A stretch of DNA of 16,879 bases from NCBI GenBank assembly GCA_934154515.1, contig CAKPGD010000024.1, forward strand, positions 1 through 16,879, read 5' to 3'. The position numbers were made by a program, and so were the translations under genes. This DNA is from an uncultured Clostridia bacterium (lineage in GTDB: Bacteria; Bacillota; Clostridia; TANB77; CAG-508). Within the stretch, counting starts at the first letter, position 1. Each line of letters begins with the position of its first letter. The notes below the pieces were generated by a model. It saw only the letters and a program-made list of their open reading frames with translations, made no database searches and was not told where the DNA came from. Of the stretch, positions 1 to 7,720 are shown piece after piece.

Positions 1-66
1 AGGTTGGAGGTGTAAGTGTAGTGATACATGTAGCTGACCAATACTAATAAATCGAGGGCTTAACCA
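1..66 (+). rRNA. rrl: 23S ribosomal RNA, 3' end (partial)
   Basis: This is the last part of a large-subunit rRNA gene entering from the left edge. The strings GCTGACCAATACTAATAAAT and CGAGGGCTTAACC match the highly conserved 23S 3' terminus. The exact 3' end is estimated from the conserved GGGCTTAACC ending. A 5S gene follows about 85 bases downstream, the normal 23S-5S order of an rRNA operon. Confidence 0.95.
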
Positions 67-150
67 CTAATATTAAAAAAGAAGAGGTTGTTAAGTTTAC
101 TAAAGACTTTTTTCTATGTATTTTTGAGTGTGCTTAGCATACTAAATATT

Positions 151-267
151 TCTGGTGATGATGACATAAGGGGAAATACCCGTTCCCATTCCGAACACGG
201 AAGTCAAGCCCTTATGTGCCGACGATATTTGTGGGTTACCCTGCTGAGAAAATAGGTTATCGCCAGT
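151..267 (+). rRNA. rrf: 5S ribosomal RNA
   Basis: The conserved core CCCGTTCCCATTCCGAACAC lies near 179-198, followed by GGAAGTCAAGCCC, as in clostridial 5S genes. The ends pair to form helix I: CTGGTGAT at 152-159 with ATCGCCAG at 259-266, allowing one G-U pair. The length of about 117 nt is normal. It closes the rRNA operon; no tRNA follows before the terminator. Confidence 0.95.
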
Positions 268-300
268 TTTTTTATGTAATAAAATAAATATATATTTTAT

Positions 301-351
301 AAAAATCATAAATTAGAGATATAATATAATATTTTTAATTTATGATTTTTT
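301..351 (+). terminator. Terminator of the rRNA operon
   Basis: A perfect 15-bp inverted repeat (AAAAATCATAAATTA at 301-315, its complement at 336-350) encloses a 20-nt loop and ends in a run of six T. It is AT-rich and has a long loop, so it is weaker than a textbook terminator, but it sits directly after the 5S gene. The rest of the 268-596 gene-free stretch holds only candidate promoters. Confidence 0.6.
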
Positions 352-454
352 GCTGTTTGGATTTTTTTTATCAATTTACAATATTGACTTTTACAAGAAC
401 GAATATTACAAAAATATTGCAGACATATTATAAAATGACATTTTTTTATTAATA

Positions 455-483
455 TTGACTTAAAAATTTTATTATAGTAAAAT
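455..483 (+). promoter_or_regulatory. Promoter for the two envelope genes
   Basis: A sigma-A type promoter: TTGACT at 455-460, a 17-nt spacer and TAAAAT at 478-483. It predicts a transcript start near 490 and a leader of about 107 nt. A second TTGACT at 384-389 has only a weak -10 (TACAAA at 407-412) at the right distance and could be an additional, poorer promoter. Confidence 0.6.
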
Positions 484-596
484 TATATAAAAGTAGTAAC
501 AATTTAGTTACATAATTAAGAAAAAATAGATAGATTAATAAACTAGAAATAAAAATGTAACAATAAGTTCAAAACAAAAGAAATGGAGGAATCTAA

Positions 597-1070
597 ATGA
601 AAAAGAAAGAAATAAGAGCAATTATAATTATAATTTTAGTAGGAGTATTAATAATATCAGGGATTTATTTTGCAACAAGAAAAAAGCAAAATAATGAAAG
701 CAAAAATGAGAACATAATAGAACAAAATAAACCAACTGAAGAGTATGTACAAGTATTAGATAATGGGACAAAATTAAATACAAGTACAAAATTAAAACAA
801 ATGAAAAGAGTAGAAGGGTTAGAGGTAGGAAATATTCAATTAACACATAAAAATGGAATATCAGTGGTACTAGCAAATGTAGTAAATAATACATCAAATA
901 CTACTGAACTAATGGCAATATCATTAACATTAATAGATAAAAATGGGAATGTATTAGAAGAATTAAGTGGGCTAATATCGCCATTAGCACCAGGGACTAG
1001 TACACAATTAAATATGGGAGCATCAGCAGACTATGCAAATGCATATGATTTTATAATTGTAAAAAAATAA
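597..1070 (+). CDS. Membrane-anchored FxLYD-like small surface protein
   Basis: A 157-residue protein with a lysine-rich N-terminus, one hydrophobic segment at about residues 8-26 and an outside domain. There is no lipobox cysteine, so it is probably an uncleaved signal anchor. Residues about 70-157 form a compact beta-rich domain. The pattern is a VGNIQL strand, ANVVNNTS, LTLIDKNGNVLEEL, a proline-glycine turn (SPLAPGTSTQLN) and a closing AYDFIIVKK, which resembles the FxLYD-type extracellular domains common in Firmicutes. The linker at about 28-60 is Asn/Glu/Lys-rich. GGAGGA at 585-590 fixes the ATG. The gene ends 20 bases before the prepilin-like gene, so the two are probably co-transcribed. 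The domain call rests on pattern only; the ligand and role are unknown. Confidence 0.65.
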   Translation: MKKKEIRAIIIIILVGVLIISGIYFATRKKQNNESKNENIIEQNKPTEEYVQVLDNGTKLNTSTKLKQMKRVEGLEVGNIQLTHKNGISVVLANVVNNTSNTTELMAISLTLIDKNGNVLEELSGLISPLAPGTSTQLNMGASADYANAYDFIIVKK

Positions 1071-1090
1071 TGTAAAAGTAGAGGATTTAA

Positions 1091-3136
1091 ATGAAAATAA
1101 AAAAAAGAGTAATTAATAAAACAAAATTGACAAGTAAAAGGTGGCAAATTCAAAATGGAATAACATTAATAGCACTGGTAGTAACAATAGTAGTACTATT
1201 AATACTATCAGGAGTTGCAATTAATTTAGTATTAGGAGATAATGGTATAATTACAAAGGCAAAGGAAGCAAAAGAAAAACAAGAAATAGCAGAAATAACA
1301 GATAACTTGGAGTTAGCCAAAGTACCAATAGCAATAGATAATGAGAATAATTTAAGTATAGAAGATTATTTAGATTATATTCAAGGAGAAGGAAAGATAG
1401 ATAGAAATCTTAGCCAAATAGAAAGGGTAAATCAAGATAATTGTTATATAACGATAGATAATAAATATGAATTTTTATTAGAACATGAAGATAATGGAAA
1501 TTTAAAAATAATATACCAAGGAAAAATAGAAAAACTAGTACCAAGAATTATAAATGTAGAATTAACAAATACAAGTAATAGTATACAAGCAAAGGTAGAA
1601 GCAAAAAGAACAGAAAAGTATAATTTTTATATAAAAGAAAATATAGACGAAGAATATATTTTAATGGAAGAAAATAATAAAACCGGAGAAAAAATATATA
1701 GTGGATTATCACAAAATAAAACATATTATCTAAAAATAGAGGCAGTGAATGATAATGGAAAAGCACAAATAGAAGTGACAAGAACGACATCACAAATAAT
1801 AGAATTAGTAGAAGCAGAAGTAGAAAGTAATATAGAGCCTAAAGTATGGACAAATGGAAATGTAAAAACAACAATAAAGATAAATACAAATAAAGATATA
1901 AAAAATTATAGAATACAATATTCACAAACAGATAAAGAATTAACAACAGAAGAACTAAAAAATGTGAAATGGAAAGAATATACGAATGAAGGAATTATAT
2001 CAACAAAAAATGAAATTATATATACAAGACTATATGATGGAACAAATGCAACAAGTTATATGTCACGAAAAATAACAATAATAGATAAAATAAAACCAGT
2101 GATAAATGATATGAGTGTAACAACAAATTCTATAACAATAAGTGGAACAGATGATTTATCAGGAATAGTAGGATATGTAGTAAGTACATCAAATACAGAG
2201 CCAAAAACATTTAGTAAAAGTAATAATACAAAAACATTTAGTAAAAAAGAAGAAGGATTAATGCAAAATACTACATATTATGTATGGTTAAAAGATGAAG
2301 CAGGAAATATAAGTCTATCAAGCAGTATAAAAACATTATCAGTAACAGATGCAGTAACAGAAGGAGCAATAACATTTAGCGGTATAACCTGGGATGCAAC
2401 AACACATAAAGCAAGTGTAACATTAAGTACAAATACAAGTTATAAAATAAAATACCAAGTAAATGGATATAGTGGAATATGGACAGAAGGAAAAAATGTA
2501 ACAGGGTTAAACTTAAATGATACAGTATATGCATGTTTAAGTGATGGAACAAATAATGGAAATTATACAAGCTTAAAAATAACAGAAAATGAAGAACCAA
2601 GTGTAAGATTAGGAGAAGCTACAGGAACAGGAACAAGTTCAACATGTTCATTTACAACAGGAATAGAAGTAACACTAACAGATAGAGGTTCAGGAGTGAA
2701 CACAACAAATAGCAAATATATATGGAATGATTCAAATGAACAAGTAGGAACAACATCGACTTTATGGGATAGTGCAACATCAATAGGAAAAACATCTAAA
2801 ACAATAACAAAGAGTTTAACTTCAGAAGGAACGTGGTATTTACATGTGTTAGGAGTAGATAATGCAGGAAACAAAGTTGAAATTATTTCAAAAGCTGTAA
2901 AAGTAGTAGCTAATATACATACACATACAAGTAGCTGTTATCATACACACTCTAGTTCATGTGGAACTCACACGGAATATCATAGAGATAAAAACGGAGA
3001 TATATATGTATGTGGGTATCATCCTTATTATGGATCTAAAGATCTATGTTCAGGTTGGACCGCATATAATTGTGGAAAAAATACAAATACACCTTATTGT
3101 GGAAAAGGTACTACATATACAATGTCCTATACATAA
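1091..3136 (+). CDS. Prepilin-like surface protein with Ig/Fn3-like repeats and Cys/His-rich tail
   Basis: A 681-residue protein. After about 22 polar, basic residues comes a type IV prepilin-like site, G23 followed by ITLIALVVTIVV, with the hydrophobic helix at about 24-44. Position +5 is Ala rather than the Glu of true pilins; this variant is frequent in clostridial surface proteins. A charged helix (about 52-75) follows, then beta-rich Fn3/Ig-like segments at about 148-235, 240-330, 335-418 and 420-500, and another at about 500-606. DDLSGIVGYVVS and DEAGNIS are typical of such domains. Residues 610-670 hold seven His and six Cys (616, 624, 641, 653, 661, 670), suggesting metal binding or disulphides. 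It probably acts outside the cell, anchored or assembled by its N-terminal helix; no LPxTG sorting signal is seen. A GTAGAGGA ribosome binding site precedes the ATG, and the gene ends at a terminator. Confidence 0.7.
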   Translation: MKIKKRVINKTKLTSKRWQIQNGITLIALVVTIVVLLILSGVAINLVLGDNGIITKAKEAKEKQEIAEITDNLELAKVPIAIDNENNLSIEDYLDYIQGEGKIDRNLSQIERVNQDNCYITIDNKYEFLLEHEDNGNLKIIYQGKIEKLVPRIINVELTNTSNSIQAKVEAKRTEKYNFYIKENIDEEYILMEENNKTGEKIYSGLSQNKTYYLKIEAVNDNGKAQIEVTRTTSQIIELVEAEVESNIEPKVWTNGNVKTTIKINTNKDIKNYRIQYSQTDKELTTEELKNVKWKEYTNEGIISTKNEIIYTRLYDGTNATSYMSRKITIIDKIKPVINDMSVTTNSITISGTDDLSGIVGYVVSTSNTEPKTFSKSNNTKTFSKKEEGLMQNTTYYVWLKDEAGNISLSSSIKTLSVTDAVTEGAITFSGITWDATTHKASVTLSTNTSYKIKYQVNGYSGIWTEGKNVTGLNLNDTVYACLSDGTNNGNYTSLKITENEEPSVRLGEATGTGTSSTCSFTTGIEVTLTDRGSGVNTTNSKYIWNDSNEQVGTTSTLWDSATSIGKTSKTITKSLTSEGTWYLHVLGVDNAGNKVEIISKAVKVVANIHTHTSSCYHTHSSSCGTHTEYHRDKNGDIYVCGYHPYYGSKDLCSGWTAYNCGKNTNTPYCGKGTTYTMSYT

Positions 3137-3156
3137 ATAAGATATAAATATAGTTT

Positions 3157-3196
3157 AAATATAGAATATAATTAAATGTTATATTCTATATTTTTT
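3157..3196 (+). terminator. Rho-independent terminator after the envelope genes
   Basis: A perfect 15-bp inverted repeat (AAATATAGAATATAA at 3157-3171, complement at 3179-3193) with a 7-nt loop, running into a T6 tract at 3191-3196. It lies 20 bases after the prepilin-like stop codon. The stem is nearly all A-T, as elsewhere in this genome. Confidence 0.75.
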
Positions 3197-3211
3197 CTTA
3201 AAAATTTAAAT

Positions 3212-3240
3212 TTGTCTTTTTTTTATATTTGTGGTAAAAT
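3212..3240 (+). promoter_or_regulatory. Promoter for the hypothetical-flavin reductase pair
   Basis: TTGTCT at 3212-3217, a 17-nt spacer and TAAAAT at 3235-3240, with an extended -10 TG at 3232-3233. It starts shortly after the preceding terminator. The leader to the first gene would be about 165 nt, and I see no riboswitch-like fold in it. Confidence 0.55.
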
Positions 3241-3411
3241 ATAATTATATATGCAATATGTAAAATACTAGATAAGAATCCAATACTAAGTAAGACTAAA
3301 AACTAAAGATAAGAAATAAATGTATATATTAAAATAAGTATGTATTTAATAGAAAACTTTAGAACTTGTTAATAATATTATTAAATTACTAACAATAGAA
3401 AAGAGGTAAAT

Positions 3412-3870
3412 ATGGATGAAATAAAATATGAGAATGGTAAAAAAGTTATAGTACAAAAAGGCATAGATGGAAAAAACAGAACAAGTTTTAATTCAAAAGA
3501 AGCAGAAAAAATAGAAAAATACAAAGCTTCCATATATGAAATAATGGAAAGTAATTCTATGCCTATTGAAAAGAAAGAAGAATTAATAGAACAAATGATA
3601 GAAAACGATTATCAAACCCAAAAAATTGTAAATATTCAAGAATATATTGAAATTAAAACATATATGCAAGAATTGGTTGCAAATAAAGAGCAAAATATGG
3701 AACAAATAAAAATAAAAGATAAAGACAAAATAAATCAAACAGAAGGAAAAAGTAATGTTAATTTAAATAAAGAAGATGAAAAATTATTAGATGCTATTAT
3801 TATGTATAGAGGAAAAATACAAATAGTAGCTCCAAAAAGTATTGAAGACGATGAAGAAGAGTGTAGATAG
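3412..3870 (+). CDS. Hypothetical charged protein
   Basis: A 152-residue protein I do not recognise. It is soluble, with no signal peptide or membrane segment, and rich in Lys, Glu, Ile and Asn. The middle (about 27-105) looks largely helical. Residues about 98-118 are a Lys/Asn/Gln-rich linker, a short ordered-looking stretch follows (LLDAIIMYRGKIQIVAP, about 125-141), and the C-terminus is acidic (EDDEEE). AGAGG sits a few bases before the ATG at 3412. Its stop is 15 bases before the flavin reductase-like gene, so the two are likely one transcript; that link is the only clue to function. Confidence 0.7.
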   Translation: MDEIKYENGKKVIVQKGIDGKNRTSFNSKEAEKIEKYKASIYEIMESNSMPIEKKEELIEQMIENDYQTQKIVNIQEYIEIKTYMQELVANKEQNMEQIKIKDKDKINQTEGKSNVNLNKEDEKLLDAIIMYRGKIQIVAPKSIEDDEEECR

Positions 3871-3885
3871 AAGGAGAAAATAAAA

Positions 3886-4596
3886 TTGTCAAGAAAAGAA
3901 TGGAAAGCAGGAACTTTTATATATCCATTGCCAGCAGTACTGGTAACATCTGGAGATATGGAAGAATCAAATATAATTACAGTAGCATGGACAGGAATAA
4001 TAAATACAAATCCAGCAATGTGTTATATATCAGTTAGACCAGAGAGATATTCATATAACCTTATAAAAGAAAAAGGTGAATTTGTAATAAATCTTACAAA
4101 TGAAAAGTTAGCATATGCAACAGATTGGTGTGGAGTAAAAAGTGGAAGAGATTGTGATAAATTTAAAGAAATGCATTTAACAAAAGAAAAAGCAAATTAT
4201 GTTAAATGTCCAATAATAAAAGAGAGCCCAGTATCAATAGAGTGTAGAGTAAAAGAAATTAGAGAACTTGGCTCTCATCATATGTTTATTGCTGAAGTTT
4301 TATCAATAGATGCAGATGAAAAATATATTAATGAAAAAGGAGCATTTGATATTAGTAAATGTGATTTAATAGCATATGCAAATGGAGGTTATTATAAATT
4401 AGATAAAAAAATAGGAAAGTTTGGATATTCTGTAGAAAAAAAGAAAAATAACAGTAAAAATATTAAACAAGAAAACAGAATAGCTAGTAAAAACAATAAA
4501 GTTAGCAATAAAATTAGTAAAAATAATAAAATTAAAAAAAATAGTAATAATAGTAAAAATGTTAGAAACACAATAAATAAAAATAAGCAAAAATAA
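3886..4596 (+). CDS. Flavin reductase-like (flavoredoxin family) protein with Lys/Asn-rich tail
   Basis: A 236-residue protein whose first ~180 residues match the FMN-binding flavin reductase-like fold. GTFIYPLPAVLVTSG (9-23), the ITVAWTGIINTNP segment (31-43), YISVRPERYSYNLI (47-60) and FVINL (66-70) form the usual FMN-binding core. Members bind FMN and pass electrons to or from partner proteins in the cytoplasm; the partner cannot be told here. The start is TTG at 3886, supported by AGGAG at 3872-3876 nine bases upstream and by family length, with no ATG at the conserved N-terminus. Residues about 185-236 are a low-complexity Lys/Asn/Ser/Ile tail not typical of the family, perhaps disordered or nucleic acid-binding, or simply AT-driven expansion. 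Confidence 0.8.
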   Translation: MSRKEWKAGTFIYPLPAVLVTSGDMEESNIITVAWTGIINTNPAMCYISVRPERYSYNLIKEKGEFVINLTNEKLAYATDWCGVKSGRDCDKFKEMHLTKEKANYVKCPIIKESPVSIECRVKEIRELGSHHMFIAEVLSIDADEKYINEKGAFDISKCDLIAYANGGYYKLDKKIGKFGYSVEKKKNNSKNIKQENRIASKNNKVSNKISKNNKIKKNSNNSKNVRNTINKNKQK

Positions 4597-4663
4597 TATA
4601 TTAACAATATGTGAAAGCAATAAATAGCGAAGATATCAAAAAAGCATATTAAATAGACGTATC

Positions 4664-4739
4664 AATAAATATAAAAATAAATGCAAAAAATAAATATAAA
4701 AAATAAATATAAAAATAAATGCAAAAAATAAATATAAAA
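4664..4739 (+). repeat. Perfect 38-bp tandem duplication before the pyrophosphatase gene
   Basis: Two identical adjacent 38-bp units, 4664-4701 and 4702-4739, made only of A and T apart from a single GC step per unit. Each unit itself contains two near-copies of AATAAATATAAAA. The array ends 7 bases before the ribosome binding site of the next gene, so it lies in its 5' leader or promoter region. Confidence 0.9.
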
Positions 4740-4758
4740 AGATTACAAGGAGGAAAAA

Positions 4759-6372
4759 ATGCAAAAAACAACATATATATTAGGACATAAAAATCCAGAT
4801 ACAGATGCAGTAACATCATCAATAGCACTTTCATATTTAAAAAATAAACAAGGATTAAAAGCAAAACCAGTAATATTAGATACCTTAAATACAGAAACAG
4901 AATTTGTATTAAAACACTTTGGAATAGAAGTTCCACAATATATAAATGACGTAAAATTAACAATAGAAGATGTAGAATATTATAAAAATTATTATGTAGA
5001 AGAAAGTGTAAGCATATTAAAAACATATGAATATATAAAAGAGATGAATGTAACTGCTATACCAGTTATAGCTGAAAATAAAAAATTATTAGGATTAATA
5101 ACTTTAAAAACTATAGCCAATGAATTAATAAGCGGTAAATTTGATAAAATACAAACAACATACAATAATGTAGTAGAAACATTAAAAGCAAAAGAAGCAA
5201 ATAAATGTGAAGAAAAAATAGAAGGAAACATATTAGTAGCAACATATGGAAGTCAAACAATTGTAACAAACATAAAAATGGATGGAAATACTATATTGAT
5301 AGTAGGAAACAGACAAAAAGTAATAGAATATGCGATAGAAAGCAAAGTAAAATTACTAATAGTTACAGGAGGACAAGGTATAACAGAAGAACAATTAAAA
5401 CTAGCAAAGAAAAATTGTGTAAATGTAATAACAACAGACTATGATTCTTTCTATACAACAAAATTAATAGGTCTAAGTGCATGTATAGGAACTTTATTAG
5501 ATGATGCCAGAATAGAAAGTATAAGAAAAACAGACTATTTAGATACATTATTAGAAAAAAGTTCTAAACAAGGATATAACAACTATCCAGTAATAAATGA
5601 AAAAGGGAAATGTGATGGATTAATACGTATAACAGATATAAAACATAAAAATAGAAAAAGAGTAATATTAGTAGATCACAATGAATTAGAACAAAGTGCA
5701 ACAGGACTTGAAGAAGCAGAAATAGTAGAAATAGTAGACCACCATAAAATAGGAGATTTAACAACAACAAAACCAATAAACTTCAGAAATATGAGCGTAG
5801 GAAGTACAAATACAATAATTTATTTAATGTATCAAGAATCAAGAATAGAAATTCCAAAAAATATAGCAGGAATAATGTTCTCAGGAATAATGTCAGATAC
5901 ACTAAACTTAACAAGTCCAACAACTACAAAATATGATGTAGAAGCTGTAGAAAAATTAACACAAATTGCAGAAATAGATAGAGAAAAATATGTTATGCAA
6001 ATGTTCAAAGAAGGTACAAATATAGAAGGAAAGACTAAGGAAGAAATAATTACTTCAGATTTAAAAGTATTCCAAATAGATAATAAAAAAGTAGCAGTAG
6101 CACAAGTATTTACATTAGAAGCAGAACAAATTCTATCAGAAAAAGAAAAATATATTGAAGCTATGGAAAGAATAAAAGAAGCTAAGGAATATGAAACTAT
6201 AATATTATATCTAACAGACATAGTAAAAAAAGGATCTTTTGTGTTATATACAGAAAGTGCAGAACAAATATTAAACGAAGCAATAGAAGAAAAAATAGAA
6301 GAAGGAATGTTTAGACCAGGAATATTATCAAGAAAGAAACAAATAATACCAGTGCTAATGAAATCTATGTAA
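4759..6372 (+). CDS. ppaC: Manganese-dependent inorganic pyrophosphatase with CBS and DRTGG domains
   Basis: A 537-residue family II (DHH superfamily) pyrophosphatase that hydrolyses PPi to two phosphates in the cytoplasm, pulling biosynthetic reactions forward. Metal ligands are visible: H10, D14 and D16 in GHKNPDTD, D306-H307-N308, D327-H328-H329 and D380. The C-terminal DHHA2 domain carries the substrate-binding SRKKQ at 524-528. Between the two halves of the catalytic domain, residues about 65-295 form a regulatory insert: CBS (about 70-125), DRTGG-like (about 150-250) and a second CBS (about 255-295). In this subfamily the insert binds adenine nucleotides, AMP/ADP inhibiting and ATP or diadenosine polyphosphates activating. 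AAGGAGG at 4747-4753 sets the ATG. Its leader contains the 38-bp duplication; I find no clear own promoter. Confidence 0.93.
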   Translation: MQKTTYILGHKNPDTDAVTSSIALSYLKNKQGLKAKPVILDTLNTETEFVLKHFGIEVPQYINDVKLTIEDVEYYKNYYVEESVSILKTYEYIKEMNVTAIPVIAENKKLLGLITLKTIANELISGKFDKIQTTYNNVVETLKAKEANKCEEKIEGNILVATYGSQTIVTNIKMDGNTILIVGNRQKVIEYAIESKVKLLIVTGGQGITEEQLKLAKKNCVNVITTDYDSFYTTKLIGLSACIGTLLDDARIESIRKTDYLDTLLEKSSKQGYNNYPVINEKGKCDGLIRITDIKHKNRKRVILVDHNELEQSATGLEEAEIVEIVDHHKIGDLTTTKPINFRNMSVGSTNTIIYLMYQESRIEIPKNIAGIMFSGIMSDTLNLTSPTTTKYDVEAVEKLTQIAEIDREKYVMQMFKEGTNIEGKTKEEIITSDLKVFQIDNKKVAVAQVFTLEAEQILSEKEKYIEAMERIKEAKEYETIILYLTDIVKKGSFVLYTESAEQILNEAIEEKIEEGMFRPGILSRKKQIIPVLMKSM

Positions 6373-6462
6373 TAAAAGTTGAAAAAATAAGTATGTAATT
6401 TTATAAAAAAATATAAAATATAAAAAAATTACAAAAAAATGGTAAAAAATATACGATTTTAA

Positions 6463-6491
6463 TTGACTTTATTATAATTATATGGTACAAT
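6463..6491 (+). promoter_or_regulatory. Main promoter of the rpmG-secE-nusG-ribosomal protein cluster
   Basis: TTGACT at 6463-6468, a 17-nt spacer and TACAAT at 6486-6491, with an extended -10 TG at 6483-6484. This is one of the best promoters in the window. The predicted start near 6498 puts the RNA 5' end at the base of the 6496-6521 hairpin. Confidence 0.75.
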
Positions 6492-6495
6492 ATTT

Positions 6496-6524
6496 AAGCA
6501 TATGTGGAAGTGCATATGCTTTTT
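6496..6524 (+). promoter_or_regulatory. Hairpin at the predicted 5' end of the rpmG transcript
   Basis: AAGCATATG at 6496-6504 pairs perfectly with CATATGCTT at 6513-6521, with an inner U-G pair and a loop GGAAGU, and is followed by T to 6524. It resembles a small terminator. But transcription is predicted to begin at about its first base, so it more likely caps the mRNA 5' end, as protection from decay. This role is inferred. Confidence 0.5.
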
Positions 6525-6578
6525 AAAATAGTTAAATATTAAAAAAATAAACTAATACAAATATTGGAGGTGTTTTGA

Positions 6579-6743
6579 ATGGCTGCAAAAGGAGCAAGAG
6601 AACCAATTACATTAGAATGTACAGAATGTAAAAGAAGAAATTATATGACAGAAAAAAACAAAAAAAATAATACTGACAGATTAGAAATCGTTAAATATTG
6701 CAAATATTGCAAAAAACGTACTACACACAAAGAAACAAAATAA
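6579..6743 (+). CDS. rpmG: 50S ribosomal protein L33
   Basis: A 54-residue protein that is part of the large ribosomal subunit near the E site. It is the zinc-binding form of L33, with two CxxC pairs (C14/C17 and C41/C44). The line from [13 protein letters not shown] to the [12 protein letters not shown] ending is typical of the family, as is the length. GGAGG at 6566-6570 precedes the ATG at 6579. It leads the secE-nusG-ribosomal protein transcript, 23 bases before secE, the usual clostridial order. The paired cysteines make it the C+ type, which in Firmicutes can be replaced by C- paralogues under zinc shortage. Confidence 0.95.
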   Translation: MAAKGAREPITLECTECKRRNYMTEKNKKNNTDRLEIVKYCKYCKKRTTHKETK

Positions 6744-6766
6744 TAGCCTTTTTAAGGAGGAAAAAA

Positions 6767-7081
6767 ATGCCAAAAGATAACAAAGAAAAAAAAGAAAAGA
6801 AACATTTTTTTAAGGATTTTAAAGCAGAATTAAAAAAAGTAATTTGGCCAACACCAAAACAACTTGCAAACAATACAGTTGCAGTAATAACAATAGTATT
6901 ACTAATTGCTGCCATTGTGTTTGTGTTAGATTTTGCATTTGAAAAAATAAATACTAATGGTATTAACAAAATAAAATCACTTGTAGAAAGCTCTAACACT
7001 GTAGTAGAAAATCAAAATACAAATAGTGAAACTACAACAGAAACAAATGAACAAGAAGAAAATACAACTACACAAGAGTAA
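6767..7081 (+). CDS. secE: Preprotein translocase subunit SecE
   Basis: A 104-residue small subunit of the SecYEG channel in the cytoplasmic membrane. The amphipathic helix (FFKDFKAELKKVIWPTP, about 14-30) with the conserved Trp-Pro at 27-28 and the single membrane span at about 36-58 identify it. The ATG at 6767 is chosen because AAGGAGG (6754-6760) precedes it and because SecE alignments begin there; the frame stays open to 6698, but that would overlap rpmG and add a non-conserved leader. Residues about 70-104 form an extra Asn/Thr/Glu-rich tail not needed for the family fold. It lies between rpmG and nusG as in most Firmicutes. Confidence 0.95.
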   Translation: MPKDNKEKKEKKHFFKDFKAELKKVIWPTPKQLANNTVAVITIVLLIAAIVFVLDFAFEKINTNGINKIKSLVESSNTVVENQNTNSETTTETNEQEENTTTQE

Positions 7082-7122
7082 AAGTAATTTTATAAAATTA
7101 ATAGAATAAGGAGGCTAAAAAA

Positions 7123-7707
7123 ATGTCTCAAGATGATAAAATGTTAGAAGAAGAAGTACCACAAATTGGTTCAAAAGGATACGATTATGACACTGAGCCA
7201 AGATGGTATGTAGTACATACATATTCTGGATATGAGAACAAAGTAAAAAAAGACTTAGAAAATACTGTTAAAAACAGAGAATTAGAAGACTATTTCTTTG
7301 AAATTGTAGTTCCAATGGAAGAACAAATAGAAATTAAAGACGGTAAGAAAAAAGTTAATTTAAGAAAAGTTTTCCCAGGGTACGTTTTAGTAAAAATGAT
7401 TGTAACAGAGGCAACTTGGTATATAGTTAGAAATACAAGAGGAGTTACAGGATTTGTTGGTTCAGGAACAGACCCTATTCCATTAACAGATGAAGAGATT
7501 AGACAAATGGGATTTGAAGTTTCAGATGTCAAATTTGATTATGCTGTTGGAGATTCAGTAAAAATTACTGGAGGTTCATTTGATGGATTTATAGGAACTG
7601 TCCAAGAAATTAACAAAGACAAAAACAAAGTAAAAGTATCTATATCTATGTTTGGAAGAGAAACACCAGTAGAAGTTGACTTTTCACAAATAGATAAAAT
7701 TAATTAG
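7123..7707 (+). CDS. nusG: Transcription termination/antitermination protein NusG
   Basis: A 194-residue transcription factor that binds RNA polymerase and modulates elongation, pausing and coupling with ribosomes. The NGN domain runs from about 26 to 130, with RWYVVHTYSGYENKV at 27-41 and RKVFPGYVLVKM at 81-92. The KOW domain is at about 140-190 with VGDSVKITGGSFDGFIGTV. The first 25 residues are an acidic extension. A GGAGG a few bases upstream fixes the ATG. It is 41 bases after secE and 123 bases before rplK. Confidence 0.96.
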   Translation: MSQDDKMLEEEVPQIGSKGYDYDTEPRWYVVHTYSGYENKVKKDLENTVKNRELEDYFFEIVVPMEEQIEIKDGKKKVNLRKVFPGYVLVKMIVTEATWYIVRNTRGVTGFVGSGTDPIPLTDEEIRQMGFEVSDVKFDYAVGDSVKITGGSFDGFIGTVQEINKDKNKVKVSISMFGRETPVEVDFSQIDKIN

Positions 7708-7720
7708 TTTAATAAGGAAA

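Noticed and set aside
66..150. A tRNA or small RNA between 23S and 5S rRNA
   Set aside because: No cloverleaf, GTTCGA-type T-loop or CCA end is visible; it looks like ordinary transcribed spacer.
3241..3411. A riboswitch in the long leader before the hypothetical protein
   Set aside because: The stretch is nearly pure A/T, with no conserved G/C-rich core or paired helices that I can recognise.
4664..4739. A CRISPR array, considered for this and the other tandem repeats
   Set aside because: The units are directly adjacent with no unique spacers, AT-only in most cases, and no cas genes are near.
6398..6419. Terminator after the pyrophosphatase gene (ATTTTATA/TATAAAAT hairpin)
   Set aside because: The stem is only 8 A-T pairs and is followed by A rather than T on this strand, so it is likely a product of base composition.
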